From JBAZOJ01 sp041648755 (GTDB lineage Bacteria; Planctomycetota; B143-G9), in NCBI GenBank assembly GCA_041648755.1, contig JBAZOJ010000023.1:1-23788 (forward strand): a stretch of DNA of 23,788 nucleotides, in the 5' to 3' direction. The notes under the pieces were generated by a model. That model saw only the letters and a list, made by a program, of their open reading frames with translations. It ran no database searches and was not told the DNA's origin. The position numbers and the translations under genes were made by a program. Each line of letters opens with the position of its first letter. Positions within the stretch are counted from its first letter, which is position 1. Of this stretch, positions 16,046 to 23,490 are shown piece by piece.

Positions 16046-16963
16046 GTGGAACTGACGACCTGCCCTGTTTGCGGAGCGAAAGGTGAAGTCAGGGAATTGT
16101 CTGACAGGGACGTTTTTCGAGTCAAATGTCCCTGCTGCGGAGATTTCGAGATAACTGAAGAGGCCGCAAGTAGTCGCCCTTGGAGAGCGGCCGGGCTAGC
16201 GGATCACGTCATGAGCGGAGTCCTACGCTTCCGCTTCGAGAGAAACATGATCACCCCGCTGCTGATGACGGACAACATGCAGGAGATCATCGAGCCGGTT
16301 CGGATCCCCCGGAGCACAGATGAGAAGATAGCCCTTCTTCTCAGTTATCTAAAGGCGAAACGAACAGGCTTTGGCTCCCCGGTTCAATTTGATGCACGAA
16401 TCGAGACTTCTGTTGTCTTTGCTGTGAACGGAGAAGAGTGTGTTGCCTTCATCCGGGAGGCAATTGGCGAGGGAATGGCCAAAGTCGCATCGCAAGACAA
16501 CTTTGTCTTGACCCGCAAAGGAGAGAACTTCCTCGCCGAGTTCAAAGACGTCTCCAACGAGGGATCAAGTGCTTTTGTTGCCATGCGCATCGGCGACCCC
16601 GAACTGGATGGCGTTTTCAACAAGGCGCTGGCTCCGGCGATCCGCGAGGCTGGGTACGAGCCCCGCAGGATTGACATGGTTCTGCACAGTGACCTGATTG
16701 ACAATGCAATCCGCAAGGAGTTGAAGGCCTGCCGATTCGTCGTCGCTGACCTAACATATCACCGCCCCAGCGTTTATTACGAGGTCGGCTATGCCCAGGG
16801 GATCGGGAAAGAAGTGATCCTCTGCTGCCACAAAGACCAGATAAAGGACTGCGGCTTCGACGTATCCCATTACCCGGTCATGTACTGGGATAGCCCGGAA
16901 GATCTCACTGGTCGCCTTATCAAGATGATTCAGGGGAGAATCGGCCCCGGCCCCCTGAAATAG
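16046..16963 (+). CDS. Zinc-ribbon plus nucleoside 2-deoxyribosyltransferase/DRHyd-like protein
   Basis: A 305-residue soluble protein. The N-terminus has paired cysteine knuckles, CPVC at residues 6-9 and CPCC at 28-31, consistent with a zinc ribbon. After a helical middle, residues 174-300 match the nucleoside 2-deoxyribosyltransferase-like fold: SSAFVAM at 174-180, DLIDNAI at 216-222, FVVADLT at 231-237 and VYYEVGYAQGIGK at 243-255, whose glutamate (E246) is the likely catalytic residue. Members of this TIR-related superfamily cleave N-glycosidic bonds of nucleosides or NAD, and some are proposed immune effectors. The GTG at 16046 was chosen because GGGAGG sits seven bases upstream; TTG 16007 and ATG 16019 are weaker. 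It is the second gene of the operon with the metallophosphoesterase-STAND protein, which suggests sensor-effector cooperation; the substrate is unknown. Confidence 0.82.
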   Translation: MELTTCPVCGAKGEVRELSDRDVFRVKCPCCGDFEITEEAASSRPWRAAGLADHVMSGVLRFRFERNMITPLLMTDNMQEIIEPVRIPRSTDEKIALLLSYLKAKRTGFGSPVQFDARIETSVVFAVNGEECVAFIREAIGEGMAKVASQDNFVLTRKGENFLAEFKDVSNEGSSAFVAMRIGDPELDGVFNKALAPAIREAGYEPRRIDMVLHSDLIDNAIRKELKACRFVVADLTYHRPSVYYEVGYAQGIGKEVILCCHKDQIKDCGFDVSHYPVMYWDSPEDLTGRLIKMIQGRIGPGPLK

Positions 16964-17437
16964 CCCTCTGAACAAACAGTGAAGCCCCGGCTCACGTGGA
17001 GACGTACCCCGCCCATACTGGTGCTGCAACCCGTTAGAAAAGCTACCGCACAATTGGCAATCGTGGATCCGCTCGCCCAACCGAGCAGTTCAAATGCAAC
17101 TGGCTTTGGGGGAGGCCCTATGCTCCCGCAGAGATCTCCAAGGGACGGGCGGAAAGAACGCGTGTGTTTCCTATCGGATGCAACACTAGCTATGTCCCTG
17201 AAGGTGCAGCATTCCCTTTAGGGGGCAAACTGCCCTGAAAGCGAAACACGAGGCTGAAGGCCGACGGTAGCGCGGAGAGATGGCTGGGGGGTCCTAACCA
17301 CGAAACACACAAGTCCGGCGAAGCAGACGCTAGGGATTCTTGGCTAAGGTGCGAAAAAGGAAGAAGCGTACGGGCGAGAAGGGTGTTTTTCTCACAGACC
17401 CAGTATCGGCGGGCACCACCCTGCTGAACGAGAATGT
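16964..17437. other. Intergenic stretch without a recognisable gene
   Basis: About 470 bases between the DRHyd-like gene and the convergent AIPR gene. The longest open frame here (16979-17221 +, 80 codons) has no ribosome-binding site and no recognisable motif. Small hairpins are possible, for example GGGCA at 17223-17227 with TGCCC at 17231-17235. A CCACGAAACACAC-like stretch near 17300 resembles an intergenic repeat that I recall from environmental genomes. Nothing else was identified. Confidence 0.5.
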
Positions 17438-17460
17438 GGGGGCGGCAATTTGCCGCCCCC
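17438..17460. terminator. Strong hairpin downstream of the AIPR gene
   Basis: GGGGGCGGC and GCCGCCCCC form a perfect nine-base stem around a five-base AATTT loop; the palindrome extends to 11 bases per arm. It lies 21 bases past the stop of the minus-strand AIPR gene. It lacks a U-run on either strand, so it may act as an mRNA 3' stabiliser or an atypical terminator. Confidence 0.5.
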
Positions 17461-17481
17461 TCCGCTATGACTTTGACGAGG

Positions 17482-18651
17482 CTACTGCATCCGCTGAGTG
17501 CTGTAGTACTTGAGCGCTACACACATGAAGAGTGTCTTCCAGAGGTTCTCGGACTTGCCGAGAGCGTTCGCGTTTCGGCCGAGCGAAAGACTGGCGTCGT
17601 AGGTTATCTTGACCATGTCGCCTGCAACGGACTCGTAGAACCTCAGGACCTTGTCAAAGGAGCCGAGCTTCCATTCTGCCTGGCCATTGCTCCCTTCTCG
17701 GACAAGAAAGCGCATAGAACCCAGAATCGGGTACAGGGCCCCATCCCATAGCCTGTATTCGCTTTCCTGATTTGTAAAGACAAACGTGAACTTGCCACGC
17801 TTCCTCTGTTCGAAGACGCCTTTCATTCCTCCCGCGCGGCCCTCGAACTCCTCGTTGTAGCGCACACGCGATACCATATGAACGTGATCGTGAAGCCGCA
17901 AGATGTCCTTCAGGATCGGGAGCAACCACTCAAATGTTTCCATGTTGCCGAGGTACTTCTCAAGGCATTTTGCCTTAGAGGTATACGTTTCCTTCGGGTA
18001 ATCCTGCCCATTTTCCGGGTAGAGCTTCACATTGAAGAGCAGAAGAAGGCTAATAATATCACGAATGTCGTAATGGCCCTCTTCATTTTCGCGATAGGCG
18101 ATCGTGAAGGGCTCATCCTTCAAAGCCTGCTTGATCCAGTCGAATTTGTTTTCGAGGTTCGCTAAACTGCTTTTTTGCACTTGGATGGTCGTATTCAGCC
18201 CGCCCGCAATATGACTCGCGAGCCCATTCGGCACGCCGACCAGAACATCAACTCGAACCCACTGGTTCGAGGGGCAGACGCTGGCATTCCTAGCTTCCTT
18301 GATAATCTCATAAGTATGTCCTCCATCGACGATACCATCCCCATCCCCGAAGTGGATTGTCGCGGTGGATTCGGACTCATGCATGTCGACACGGGAAGCA
18401 AGCAGAGTGATGCCCTTGTTCTTCAGGTGGAAAGTGGGTTCTTCTGATTCAAGACTCTTGCGTACAGCCTTGTAGACCATGCGGTCGGTGTTCTGTTCTC
18501 GGGGATTCGGCGTATCTGGAATCTCTTCTGGCAATTCGATCGCCCGACAAATTATAGAATAGTGTTCGAGCCGCGCATATTCGCCGCTAAGATCGCGCAG
18601 GGGGTCGGGAAATTTCCGAATGGAGAAATACGGAATACGAGCTTTTTCCAT
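17482..18651 (-). CDS. AIPR-family (abortive infection phage resistance) protein
   Basis: A 389-residue soluble protein resembling the AIPR family. The best evidence is the block FHLKNKGITLLASRV (about 75-88) followed by GIVDGGHTYEII (106-117), and then GLNTTIQVQKSSLANLENKFDWIKQAL (151-177). These correspond to the NkGIt, IVdGgqT and vNtt...v...dL motifs seen across AIPR proteins. The family is linked to phage exclusion and often lies beside restriction or other defence genes; its biochemical activity is not settled. The frame extends 12 codons further upstream, but the ATG at 18651 has AAGGAG six bases before it and is preferred. It converges on the phosphoesterase-STAND operon with about 520 bases between, so it is a neighbour in the same island rather than part of that operon. 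No clear promoter was found. Confidence 0.75.
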   Translation of the reverse strand: MEKARIPYFSIRKFPDPLRDLSGEYARLEHYSIICRAIELPEEIPDTPNPREQNTDRMVYKAVRKSLESEEPTFHLKNKGITLLASRVDMHESESTATIHFGDGDGIVDGGHTYEIIKEARNASVCPSNQWVRVDVLVGVPNGLASHIAGGLNTTIQVQKSSLANLENKFDWIKQALKDEPFTIAYRENEEGHYDIRDIISLLLLFNVKLYPENGQDYPKETYTSKAKCLEKYLGNMETFEWLLPILKDILRLHDHVHMVSRVRYNEEFEGRAGGMKGVFEQRKRGKFTFVFTNQESEYRLWDGALYPILGSMRFLVREGSNGQAEWKLGSFDKVLRFYESVAGDMVKITYDASLSLGRNANALGKSENLWKTLFMCVALKYYSTQRMQ

Positions 18652-18844
18652 GAGATACTCCTTGGCACTTGGCCACTTGCCGTGCATTGAGCGACGGCGG
18701 TTAATTCACAGCCGAGGGGAACCTTCCTCTCAGCCTCCAGTAATACGCGACCAATGCCATTATGTTACAGACCGAAAAGATGGAATCTGGCTATTGATCG
18801 AAACTTGGTCTCTGCCCCTGGAAAAGGTGCTCTTGGCGAATCCT

Positions 18845-18870
18845 CCTGAGGCGGATCCGCCTAAGGCGGA
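18845..18870. repeat. Compound palindromic repeat related to TCCGCCTGAGGCGGA
   Basis: CCTGAGGCGGA is followed directly by TCCGCCTAAGGCGGA. The second part is a one-base variant of the 15-base palindrome found at 11957 and 12475; the first is a partial copy. It lies between the AIPR gene and the 3' end of the DUF2231-like gene and could fold into a hairpin that ends transcription of the latter. Confidence 0.8.
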
Positions 18871-18932
18871 CCTCGATCGACTCGGCCACGTTGATCTCGG
18901 CTTGGCGGTAAAAGGTCCGGGGCACTGCCCAC

Positions 18933-19433
18933 TTAATGGAACTTCGCCAGCACACCGAATTCGTGCACGAGCCTCCCGCCCGCATGGCCAGCGTTTATCA
19001 GCAGCAATTCGGCCCCGGCACAGGCCACGAGGAAGATTACCAGCGCGATGGTCTCCATGCGAGGAGTCCAGCGTCCTTTCATTATCATTGGGATGACCAG
19101 CAGCACTGCCAGCAGCAGCGTAAGGCCGGTGAACGCGTTGCGAGTATCCTTAGCCAATCCTGCGTGCTCGTGAATCGCTTCGCCCAGCGTAGGGTTCTTG
19201 TCGTACACTTCAGGCGAGATCGCCCGCGCTGCGTCTCCGCCGGAATCCGTTGCCATGAACGCCCCGATGCTCCCGATGGCCATCAGGACAAGCGCGCTGA
19301 AAAGCAGCGCTCTGTAACACTTGACGCGGAAGGCCGCAATCAGCACCAGAACAGGCGCGACAGCCAGCACCCCTATCGGAATATGGACGATCAGAACATG
19401 CATTCCTTCCCACGGCGGGATTTCCGGAAACAT
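18933..19433 (-). CDS. DUF2231-like four-helix membrane protein
   Basis: A 166-residue inner-membrane protein with four hydrophobic helices at about 11-33, 41-62, 98-118 and 126-148. The N-terminal HVLIVHIPIGVL, a mid-loop EAIHEHAGLAKDT and the C-terminal AGHAGGRLVHEFGV match the DUF2231 pattern, in which conserved histidines may bind haem. The exact function of the family is not known; a role in electron transfer is an inference. The ATG at 19433 is preceded by GGGAGG four bases upstream; a second ATG ten codons in is possible. It lies 66 bases downstream of the hybrid kinase gene on the same strand, with an inverted repeat in the gap, so cotranscription is uncertain. Confidence 0.7.
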   Translation of the reverse strand: MFPEIPPWEGMHVLIVHIPIGVLAVAPVLVLIAAFRVKCYRALLFSALVLMAIGSIGAFMATDSGGDAARAISPEVYDKNPTLGEAIHEHAGLAKDTRNAFTGLTLLLAVLLVIPMIMKGRWTPRMETIALVIFLVACAGAELLLINAGHAGGRLVHEFGVLAKFH

Positions 19434-19468
19434 TCGCCCTCCCAGGCTTGGGTCAGAGGATTATTGCA

Positions 19469-19485
19469 CATAACCGCAGGTTATG
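19469..19485. terminator. Inverted repeat after the hybrid kinase gene
   Basis: CATAACC and GGTTATG form a perfect seven-base stem around GCA, and TTGC/GCAA can extend it past a two-base bulge. It lies 15 bases after the kinase stop. No U-run follows, so it may be a weak terminator or an operator for the DUF2231-like gene. Confidence 0.35.
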
Positions 19486-19499
19486 CAAATGGGCGGGGG

Positions 19500-22175
19500 C
19501 TATTCCTTGTTTTTTCGTCCGAGCACGTGCTTCTGGATCATCTCGCGCATTGCACTCAGACTCACGGGCTTGGGGACAAAATCGTCCATACCGGCCTTCA
19601 GGCACTGGTCGCGGTCATCGGTGATCAGCCCCGCGGTCAGGGCGACTATCGGGGTACGTTTCTTGCCAGCCTCCGCCTTGCGGATCTCCATCGTCGCGTC
19701 CAACCCGTTCATCTCGGGCATCTGCATATCCATGAATACGATGTCGTATGAACCTGAGGCGAGCTTCTCAACCGCGACCCTGCCGTTTTCGGCGATTTCC
19801 ACCGAGCAGCCGGAGCGGGAGAGGAAAGTCGTGAACAGCTTCTGATTTATCTTGTTGTCTTCCGCGAGCAGAACAGACACTCTCTTCATTCTTGCCGTTC
19901 CTCTCCCCGATGGTGGTTTGCTGCTTTCTGCCGCCCGCATCCTTTTGGAGGCGGAGCCTCCGCGCCCTTCGATGAAGGACAACACGGTTTCGTAAAGCAA
20001 CGCCCTTCGAACGGGTTTGATAAGAATGTGCGCAGCCTCGCGGGAGGATTCGGCCCTGCCGCGCGCGCTCATTGACGAAAGCAGGACAATCGGGCACTTA
20101 AAATCTTTTTCGCTCGTGCTGCAGATGCTCTTCAGCCGCGACATTTCCTCGTCGCCGGGATAGTCGTCCATCAATACGAGGCTGAAAGGCTCGCCCGAGT
20201 TGTTGGCGTGCTTCATCAGGATGGCGGCCTCATCGAGGTCAGCGGCGGCTATGCAGCCCGCATTCCAGCTTTCCAGCAGTTCTATGAAGACCTTGCGGTG
20301 CAGCCCGACGGAATCGACCACAAGAACCTGCGCACCGGCCAGTTGCTTCGGTTCTACGGCCTTGTGCGATCGATCGAGGGCAAGTGGCAACTCCAATGTG
20401 AATGTCGAACCTTTTCCCGCCCTGCTCTTGACCGACAACGTTCCGCCCATGAGGCGAGTCAGCCGCTGCGAAATGGCAAGCCCCAGGCCGCTCCCGCCAA
20501 ACCTGCGCGAGATGGACGGATCCGCCTGGGTGAACATGTCGAAAATCGTCTCGATCTTGTCCGCGGGAATCCCGATGCCGGTGTCCGAGATGTGGATGCT
20601 GAAAACGTGGGTATCCGGATCCTTCTCCACGCTGTCCAGGTCAACGAAGACGTATCCCTTATCGGTGAACTTAATCGCGTTGCCGATCAGGTTTGTAAGA
20701 ACCTGGCGAAGCCGCATAGGGTCGGCGATTACGGCAACAGGGGCGGTGGGCGCGTAGCGCAGGATCAGTTCAAGGCCCCTTTTGTCGGCGGCCGCGCACA
20801 TCAACTGCGTTACTTCCTCGACCAGGTCCAGCAGGTTCACACAGATGGGCTCGACGGTTACTTTGCCCGCCTCGATCTTGGAAATATCGAGGATGTCGCT
20901 GATAACGGTCAGCAAGGCCTCGGATGAACGCATCACGGCATCTAAGTATTCACGCTGCTCCACGCTCAGGCGGGTGCCCCCCAGGATTTCCATCATGCCC
21001 ATCATGCCATTCAGGGGGGTGCGGATCTCGTGGCTCATATTGGCAAGGAAGGCGGACTTCGCGCGATTGGAGCTTTCCGCGGCGTCCCGCGCGGCCTCAA
21101 GCTCTGTCAGGGCTTTCTTGAGCTCGGTTATCTCCCGCGTGATGAGCATTCCGTAGTGGATCTCGCCGTCTTCCCCCTTGATGGGAATTGTGCTGCATTG
21201 GTGAGTCAGGCCCCGTCTGGCGAACTCAAAGTTCGATGTTTCGCCTCTCAGCGCCTTCTCGAAGTGGGGCGCGAGCCCCCGCTCAAGCTCGCTGTCGCCG
21301 GTCTCGCGCAATGTCTTTCCGATCAGGTCCTGGGGCCCGTACGGCAGACGCTCAAACCCCCTGCCGCCCGCCGAGATGAACCGCGTATCTCTGTCGAACA
21401 GGGCCACGACACCGTTGGGGTAGTTGTCGACAAGCGAGCGATAGTGCGACTCGCTTTCCTCCACGGCAGTGTGCGCGCGGTGGGCGTCAGTGACATCTTC
21501 GGCAATCGCCAGAATGCCCTGAGGCGTCCGAAAAATTCTTGAACGGTAGCAGCCGCCAAGGAACGCGCCGATCACTTCCTCGCTCTGCCCGGTTTTCAAT
21601 ACACGGGAGAAGGCTTTGTAGGACTGTGTCTTTGCGAAAGCGGGAAAAACCTCGCCAATCCGTTTGCCTTGGATATCGGAGAATGAGATTGCGAACAGTC
21701 TGCAGTATGCGGCATTGCAGTAGATGACGGCCAACTGCTCGTCAACGGCAAGGATCGCATTGGGTATCGAGTCGAGCAAGTCGCAAGCAAGAGTTATCTC
21801 GACGTTCTTCCCGCTCGCAATGCAACCGGGGGAGAGAACGGCATATGCATGGAAGCCCGAACCCTTGTCCGGCAACCTGATCGAAGCGCTTACGAGCTTG
21901 TCATCTGTGGATGCCAGGTGCCCTGTCCAGTCGGCTCTGGAGGAGATTGCGGCAAGGGCTGTGTCTGTCAGGCTGCGGCCGCCGGGCTCGCACTTGATCG
22001 CGCACAGAATGTCGAAATTCGAATCGTCCGGAACGCCAAGCAGGCGATATGCGGCCGGGTTGGCGGAAATCGGCGTCCCCTCGGGTCCGAAGGCGATAAA
22101 ACCCTCTTCGAGGTACTTCAGGATCGACAGTATCTCATTCGCCAAGATCGGGCATCCTTTCCCGAAAGAAGCCAT
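19500..22175 (-). CDS. PAS-containing hybrid sensor histidine kinase with two receiver domains
   Basis: A cytoplasmic two-component sensor of 891 residues without membrane segments. Domains in order are an N-terminal PAS-like segment (about 14-110), PAS (about 130-230), PAS (about 245-350), a HisKA dimerisation domain with FLANMSHEIRTPLNG (phospho-acceptor H382), and a HATPase domain with the N box NLIGNAIKF (495-503), DTGIG (531-535) and GGSGLGL (560-566). A first receiver-like domain (615-735) has a VDSV acidic site with one aspartate and a D670/D671 acceptor region. A C-terminal intact receiver has ED at 772-773, D816 in FMDMQMPEMNG, T847 and K869. It probably autophosphorylates on a PAS-perceived cue and relays phosphate to a partner not in this window. 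The start is uncertain: ATG 22175 has no clear Shine-Dalgarno, while a TTG ten codons in follows AAAGGA. Confidence 0.92.
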   Translation of the reverse strand: MASFGKGCPILANEILSILKYLEEGFIAFGPEGTPISANPAAYRLLGVPDDSNFDILCAIKCEPGGRSLTDTALAAISSRADWTGHLASTDDKLVSASIRLPDKGSGFHAYAVLSPGCIASGKNVEITLACDLLDSIPNAILAVDEQLAVIYCNAAYCRLFAISFSDIQGKRIGEVFPAFAKTQSYKAFSRVLKTGQSEEVIGAFLGGCYRSRIFRTPQGILAIAEDVTDAHRAHTAVEESESHYRSLVDNYPNGVVALFDRDTRFISAGGRGFERLPYGPQDLIGKTLRETGDSELERGLAPHFEKALRGETSNFEFARRGLTHQCSTIPIKGEDGEIHYGMLITREITELKKALTELEAARDAAESSNRAKSAFLANMSHEIRTPLNGMMGMMEILGGTRLSVEQREYLDAVMRSSEALLTVISDILDISKIEAGKVTVEPICVNLLDLVEEVTQLMCAAADKRGLELILRYAPTAPVAVIADPMRLRQVLTNLIGNAIKFTDKGYVFVDLDSVEKDPDTHVFSIHISDTGIGIPADKIETIFDMFTQADPSISRRFGGSGLGLAISQRLTRLMGGTLSVKSRAGKGSTFTLELPLALDRSHKAVEPKQLAGAQVLVVDSVGLHRKVFIELLESWNAGCIAAADLDEAAILMKHANNSGEPFSLVLMDDYPGDEEMSRLKSICSTSEKDFKCPIVLLSSMSARGRAESSREAAHILIKPVRRALLYETVLSFIEGRGGSASKRMRAAESSKPPSGRGTARMKRVSVLLAEDNKINQKLFTTFLSRSGCSVEIAENGRVAVEKLASGSYDIVFMDMQMPEMNGLDATMEIRKAEAGKKRTPIVALTAGLITDDRDQCLKAGMDDFVPKPVSLSAMREMIQKHVLGRKNKE

Positions 22176-22198
22176 AGACTCGGAGCGCGCAAGGCCTA

Positions 22199-22229
22199 AT
22201 CATAGCAGCGTTTCACCTCGAAGCCACAA
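22199..22229 (-). promoter_or_regulatory. Possible promoter for the hybrid kinase gene
   Basis: On the minus strand TTGTGG (22229-22224) and TATGAT (22204-22199) lie just upstream of the kinase ATG. The spacer is 19 bases, longer than ideal, so support is weak. Confidence 0.3.
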
Positions 22230-22416
22230 CGCATCGATAGCGCAGGTCGTCATAACTGCCCGTGCGGGCCGTTGTTGCGCCCATCTTTCTGTCCCGCAGT
22301 ACGTTACGTCATTTTGGAGGGCATTTCGTTTTTCCGGATGCCGGGCAAAGGCCCTTTGCAGGCTGCCTGTGCCGTCGGCTGTCTCCGCCTCCATACGCTA
22401 TATATGGAGGTACGAA

Positions 22417-22884
22417 ATGCTCAACGAAATGACCAATGCGGTTTCCACCGCGCTCAAGTCCATAATGGACGCTCTTCTCGCCCTTCCAAGGTTCCAGGCA
22501 GAACAATATATGACGGGGCTCAAGGAAATCCTGTCCCGGCTCCCTGCGGACAAGCCTTTGGCCGAGGCGCTCAGGGATGCTTCCGTCTCGCTTCCGGCCT
22601 ATCCCCTTGTCGGGGAGGTCCGGGGCAGACTGGAGGCCGCGCTTGCGACTGACAGCACCGGCAAGCTTTCACTTTCATTCGGCCTGCCCGAGCCCGCAAT
22701 CGGGTTCGGCTACAGCCGCAGCGACACAACTTCTTCCCGCTCGACCCTGGTCGTGGAAATCGGCGCACGCTACAACCGGCAGAACGATCCCTTCGATTTC
22801 GAGAGCCTCAAGACCCTCAAGGTCTCCGACGTAATGGACAAGCTCAACGCTGCCGTGGCCGCTCTTGAGAGCTCCAAGGCCTGA
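22417..22884 (+). CDS. Hypothetical protein, 155 aa
   Basis: Family not recognised. The N-terminal 50 residues look helical (MTNAVSTALKSIMDALLALPRF), and the middle has a glycine- and serine-rich stretch with SFGLPEPAIGFGYSRSDTTSSRSTLVVEIGARYNRQ. The C-terminus is a helix (SLKTLKVSDVMDKLNAAVAALESSKA). No signal peptide, membrane segment or catalytic motif was seen. An open frame runs far upstream through the kinase gene, but the ATG at 22417 has GGAGG six bases before it and begins after the kinase start, so it is the real start. It is divergent from the kinase gene and convergent with folA, with 16 bases between stops. GC-rich third positions match the neighbours and support expression. Confidence 0.7.
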   Translation: MLNEMTNAVSTALKSIMDALLALPRFQAEQYMTGLKEILSRLPADKPLAEALRDASVSLPAYPLVGEVRGRLEAALATDSTGKLSLSFGLPEPAIGFGYSRSDTTSSRSTLVVEIGARYNRQNDPFDFESLKTLKVSDVMDKLNAAVAALESSKA

Positions 22885-22885
22885 C

Positions 22886-22902
22886 AGCCCTGAGCACGGG
22901 CT
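22886..22902 (+). terminator. Short hairpin between convergent stops
   Basis: AGCCC (22886-22890) pairs with GGGCT (22898-22902) around a seven-base loop, followed by ATTTTC on the plus strand. It may end transcription of the 155-aa gene; the stem is only five bases and overlaps the folA stop. Confidence 0.35.
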
Positions 22903-23440
22903 ATTTTCGGGTCGCAGGCGAACGGGGGACATTCCGTTCAAGGATGACAAAGCGCGTGGGATAGTCGTCCGAGGGAAGGTGACGCTCGGGCTCTTCGCTC
23001 GTACGGGTCCAATCCACGCCAAGGGCAGGGAACCGCGCGTCTCCCCGGCATTCGGTCTGCACATACGTGATGTAGGCTTTCCGGGCGAAGGGGAGAAACT
23101 GGCGGTACACGGATTCCCCGCCGATTACAAACACCTCTCCGCCGTCTCCCGCAGCGAGCGCCGCGTCCATAACCGCCTCAGGAAGGGATCGGACGACGAT
23201 CACTCCCTGGGGCGAGAACTCCGGATTTGCGGACAGCACTATGTTATGCCTGCCCTCAAGCGGGCCGCCGATGGACTCGTAGGTCCACCTTCCCATAACC
23301 ACGGGCTTGTCCATCGTGAGTGCGACGAAGCGCGCCATATCGGAGGGGATGTGCCAGGGCAGCATGTTGCCTCCGCCGATAATCCCGTTCAGCGATACCG
23401 CGGCGACGAGGGAGAAAACGCAGTTGGGTCGTTCAGTCAT
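22901..23440 (-). CDS. folA: Dihydrofolate reductase
   Basis: Reduces dihydrofolate to tetrahydrofolate with NADPH for one-carbon metabolism and thymidylate synthesis; cytoplasmic. The 179-residue protein has normal DHFR length. Visible motifs are AAVSLNGIIGGGNMLPWHIPSDMARF (catalytic acid D34), KPVVMGRWTYESIGGPLEGRHNIVLS (45-70; NADPH and folate contacts), and GGESVYRQFLP for cofactor binding. A tryptophan (W52) follows the MGR arginine where many homologues have lysine or histidine. The frame is open 42 codons further upstream, but the ATG at 23440 gives the standard N-terminus. No Shine-Dalgarno lies at normal spacing. A promoter whose -10 box ends six bases before the ATG suggests a leaderless message. 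Confidence 0.93.
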   Translation of the reverse strand: MTERPNCVFSLVAAVSLNGIIGGGNMLPWHIPSDMARFVALTMDKPVVMGRWTYESIGGPLEGRHNIVLSANPEFSPQGVIVVRSLPEAVMDAALAAGDGGEVFVIGGESVYRQFLPFARKAYITYVQTECRGDARFPALGVDWTRTSEEPERHLPSDDYPTRFVILERNVPRSPATRK

Positions 23441-23446
23441 CAGGGA

Positions 23447-23476
23447 ATTGTATCCTACAAACCCATTCGGTCGCAA
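23447..23476 (-). promoter_or_regulatory. folA promoter, possibly leaderless
   Basis: On the minus strand TTGCGA (23476-23471) and TACAAT (23452-23447) are 18 bases apart. The -10 box ends six bases before the folA ATG, so transcription is predicted to begin at or within a base or two of the start codon. Confidence 0.45.
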
Positions 23477-23490
23477 TGATGAAAAAAAAG

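Noticed and set aside
16979..17221. 80-codon open frame between the DRHyd-like and AIPR genes
   Set aside because: No ribosome-binding site, no motif and no conserved-looking composition; kept only as part of an unexplained intergenic stretch.
16964..17437. Group II intron or retron RNA in the gap before the AIPR gene
   Set aside because: No domain V-like sequence, no reverse transcriptase gene nearby and only small unconvincing hairpins.
18664..18681. Near-tandem CACTTGGC/CACTTGCC just upstream of the AIPR start as an operator
   Set aside because: Only eight bases with one mismatch, and no promoter was found beside it, so support is too thin.
11743..18930. Integrated prophage or integrative element around the defence block
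   Set aside because: No integrase, transposase, structural phage gene, tRNA or clear attachment repeats were found.
21724..22416. Extended upstream part of the frame that contains the 155-aa gene
   Set aside because: It runs antisense through the hybrid kinase gene; the strong ribosome-binding site and start are at 22417.
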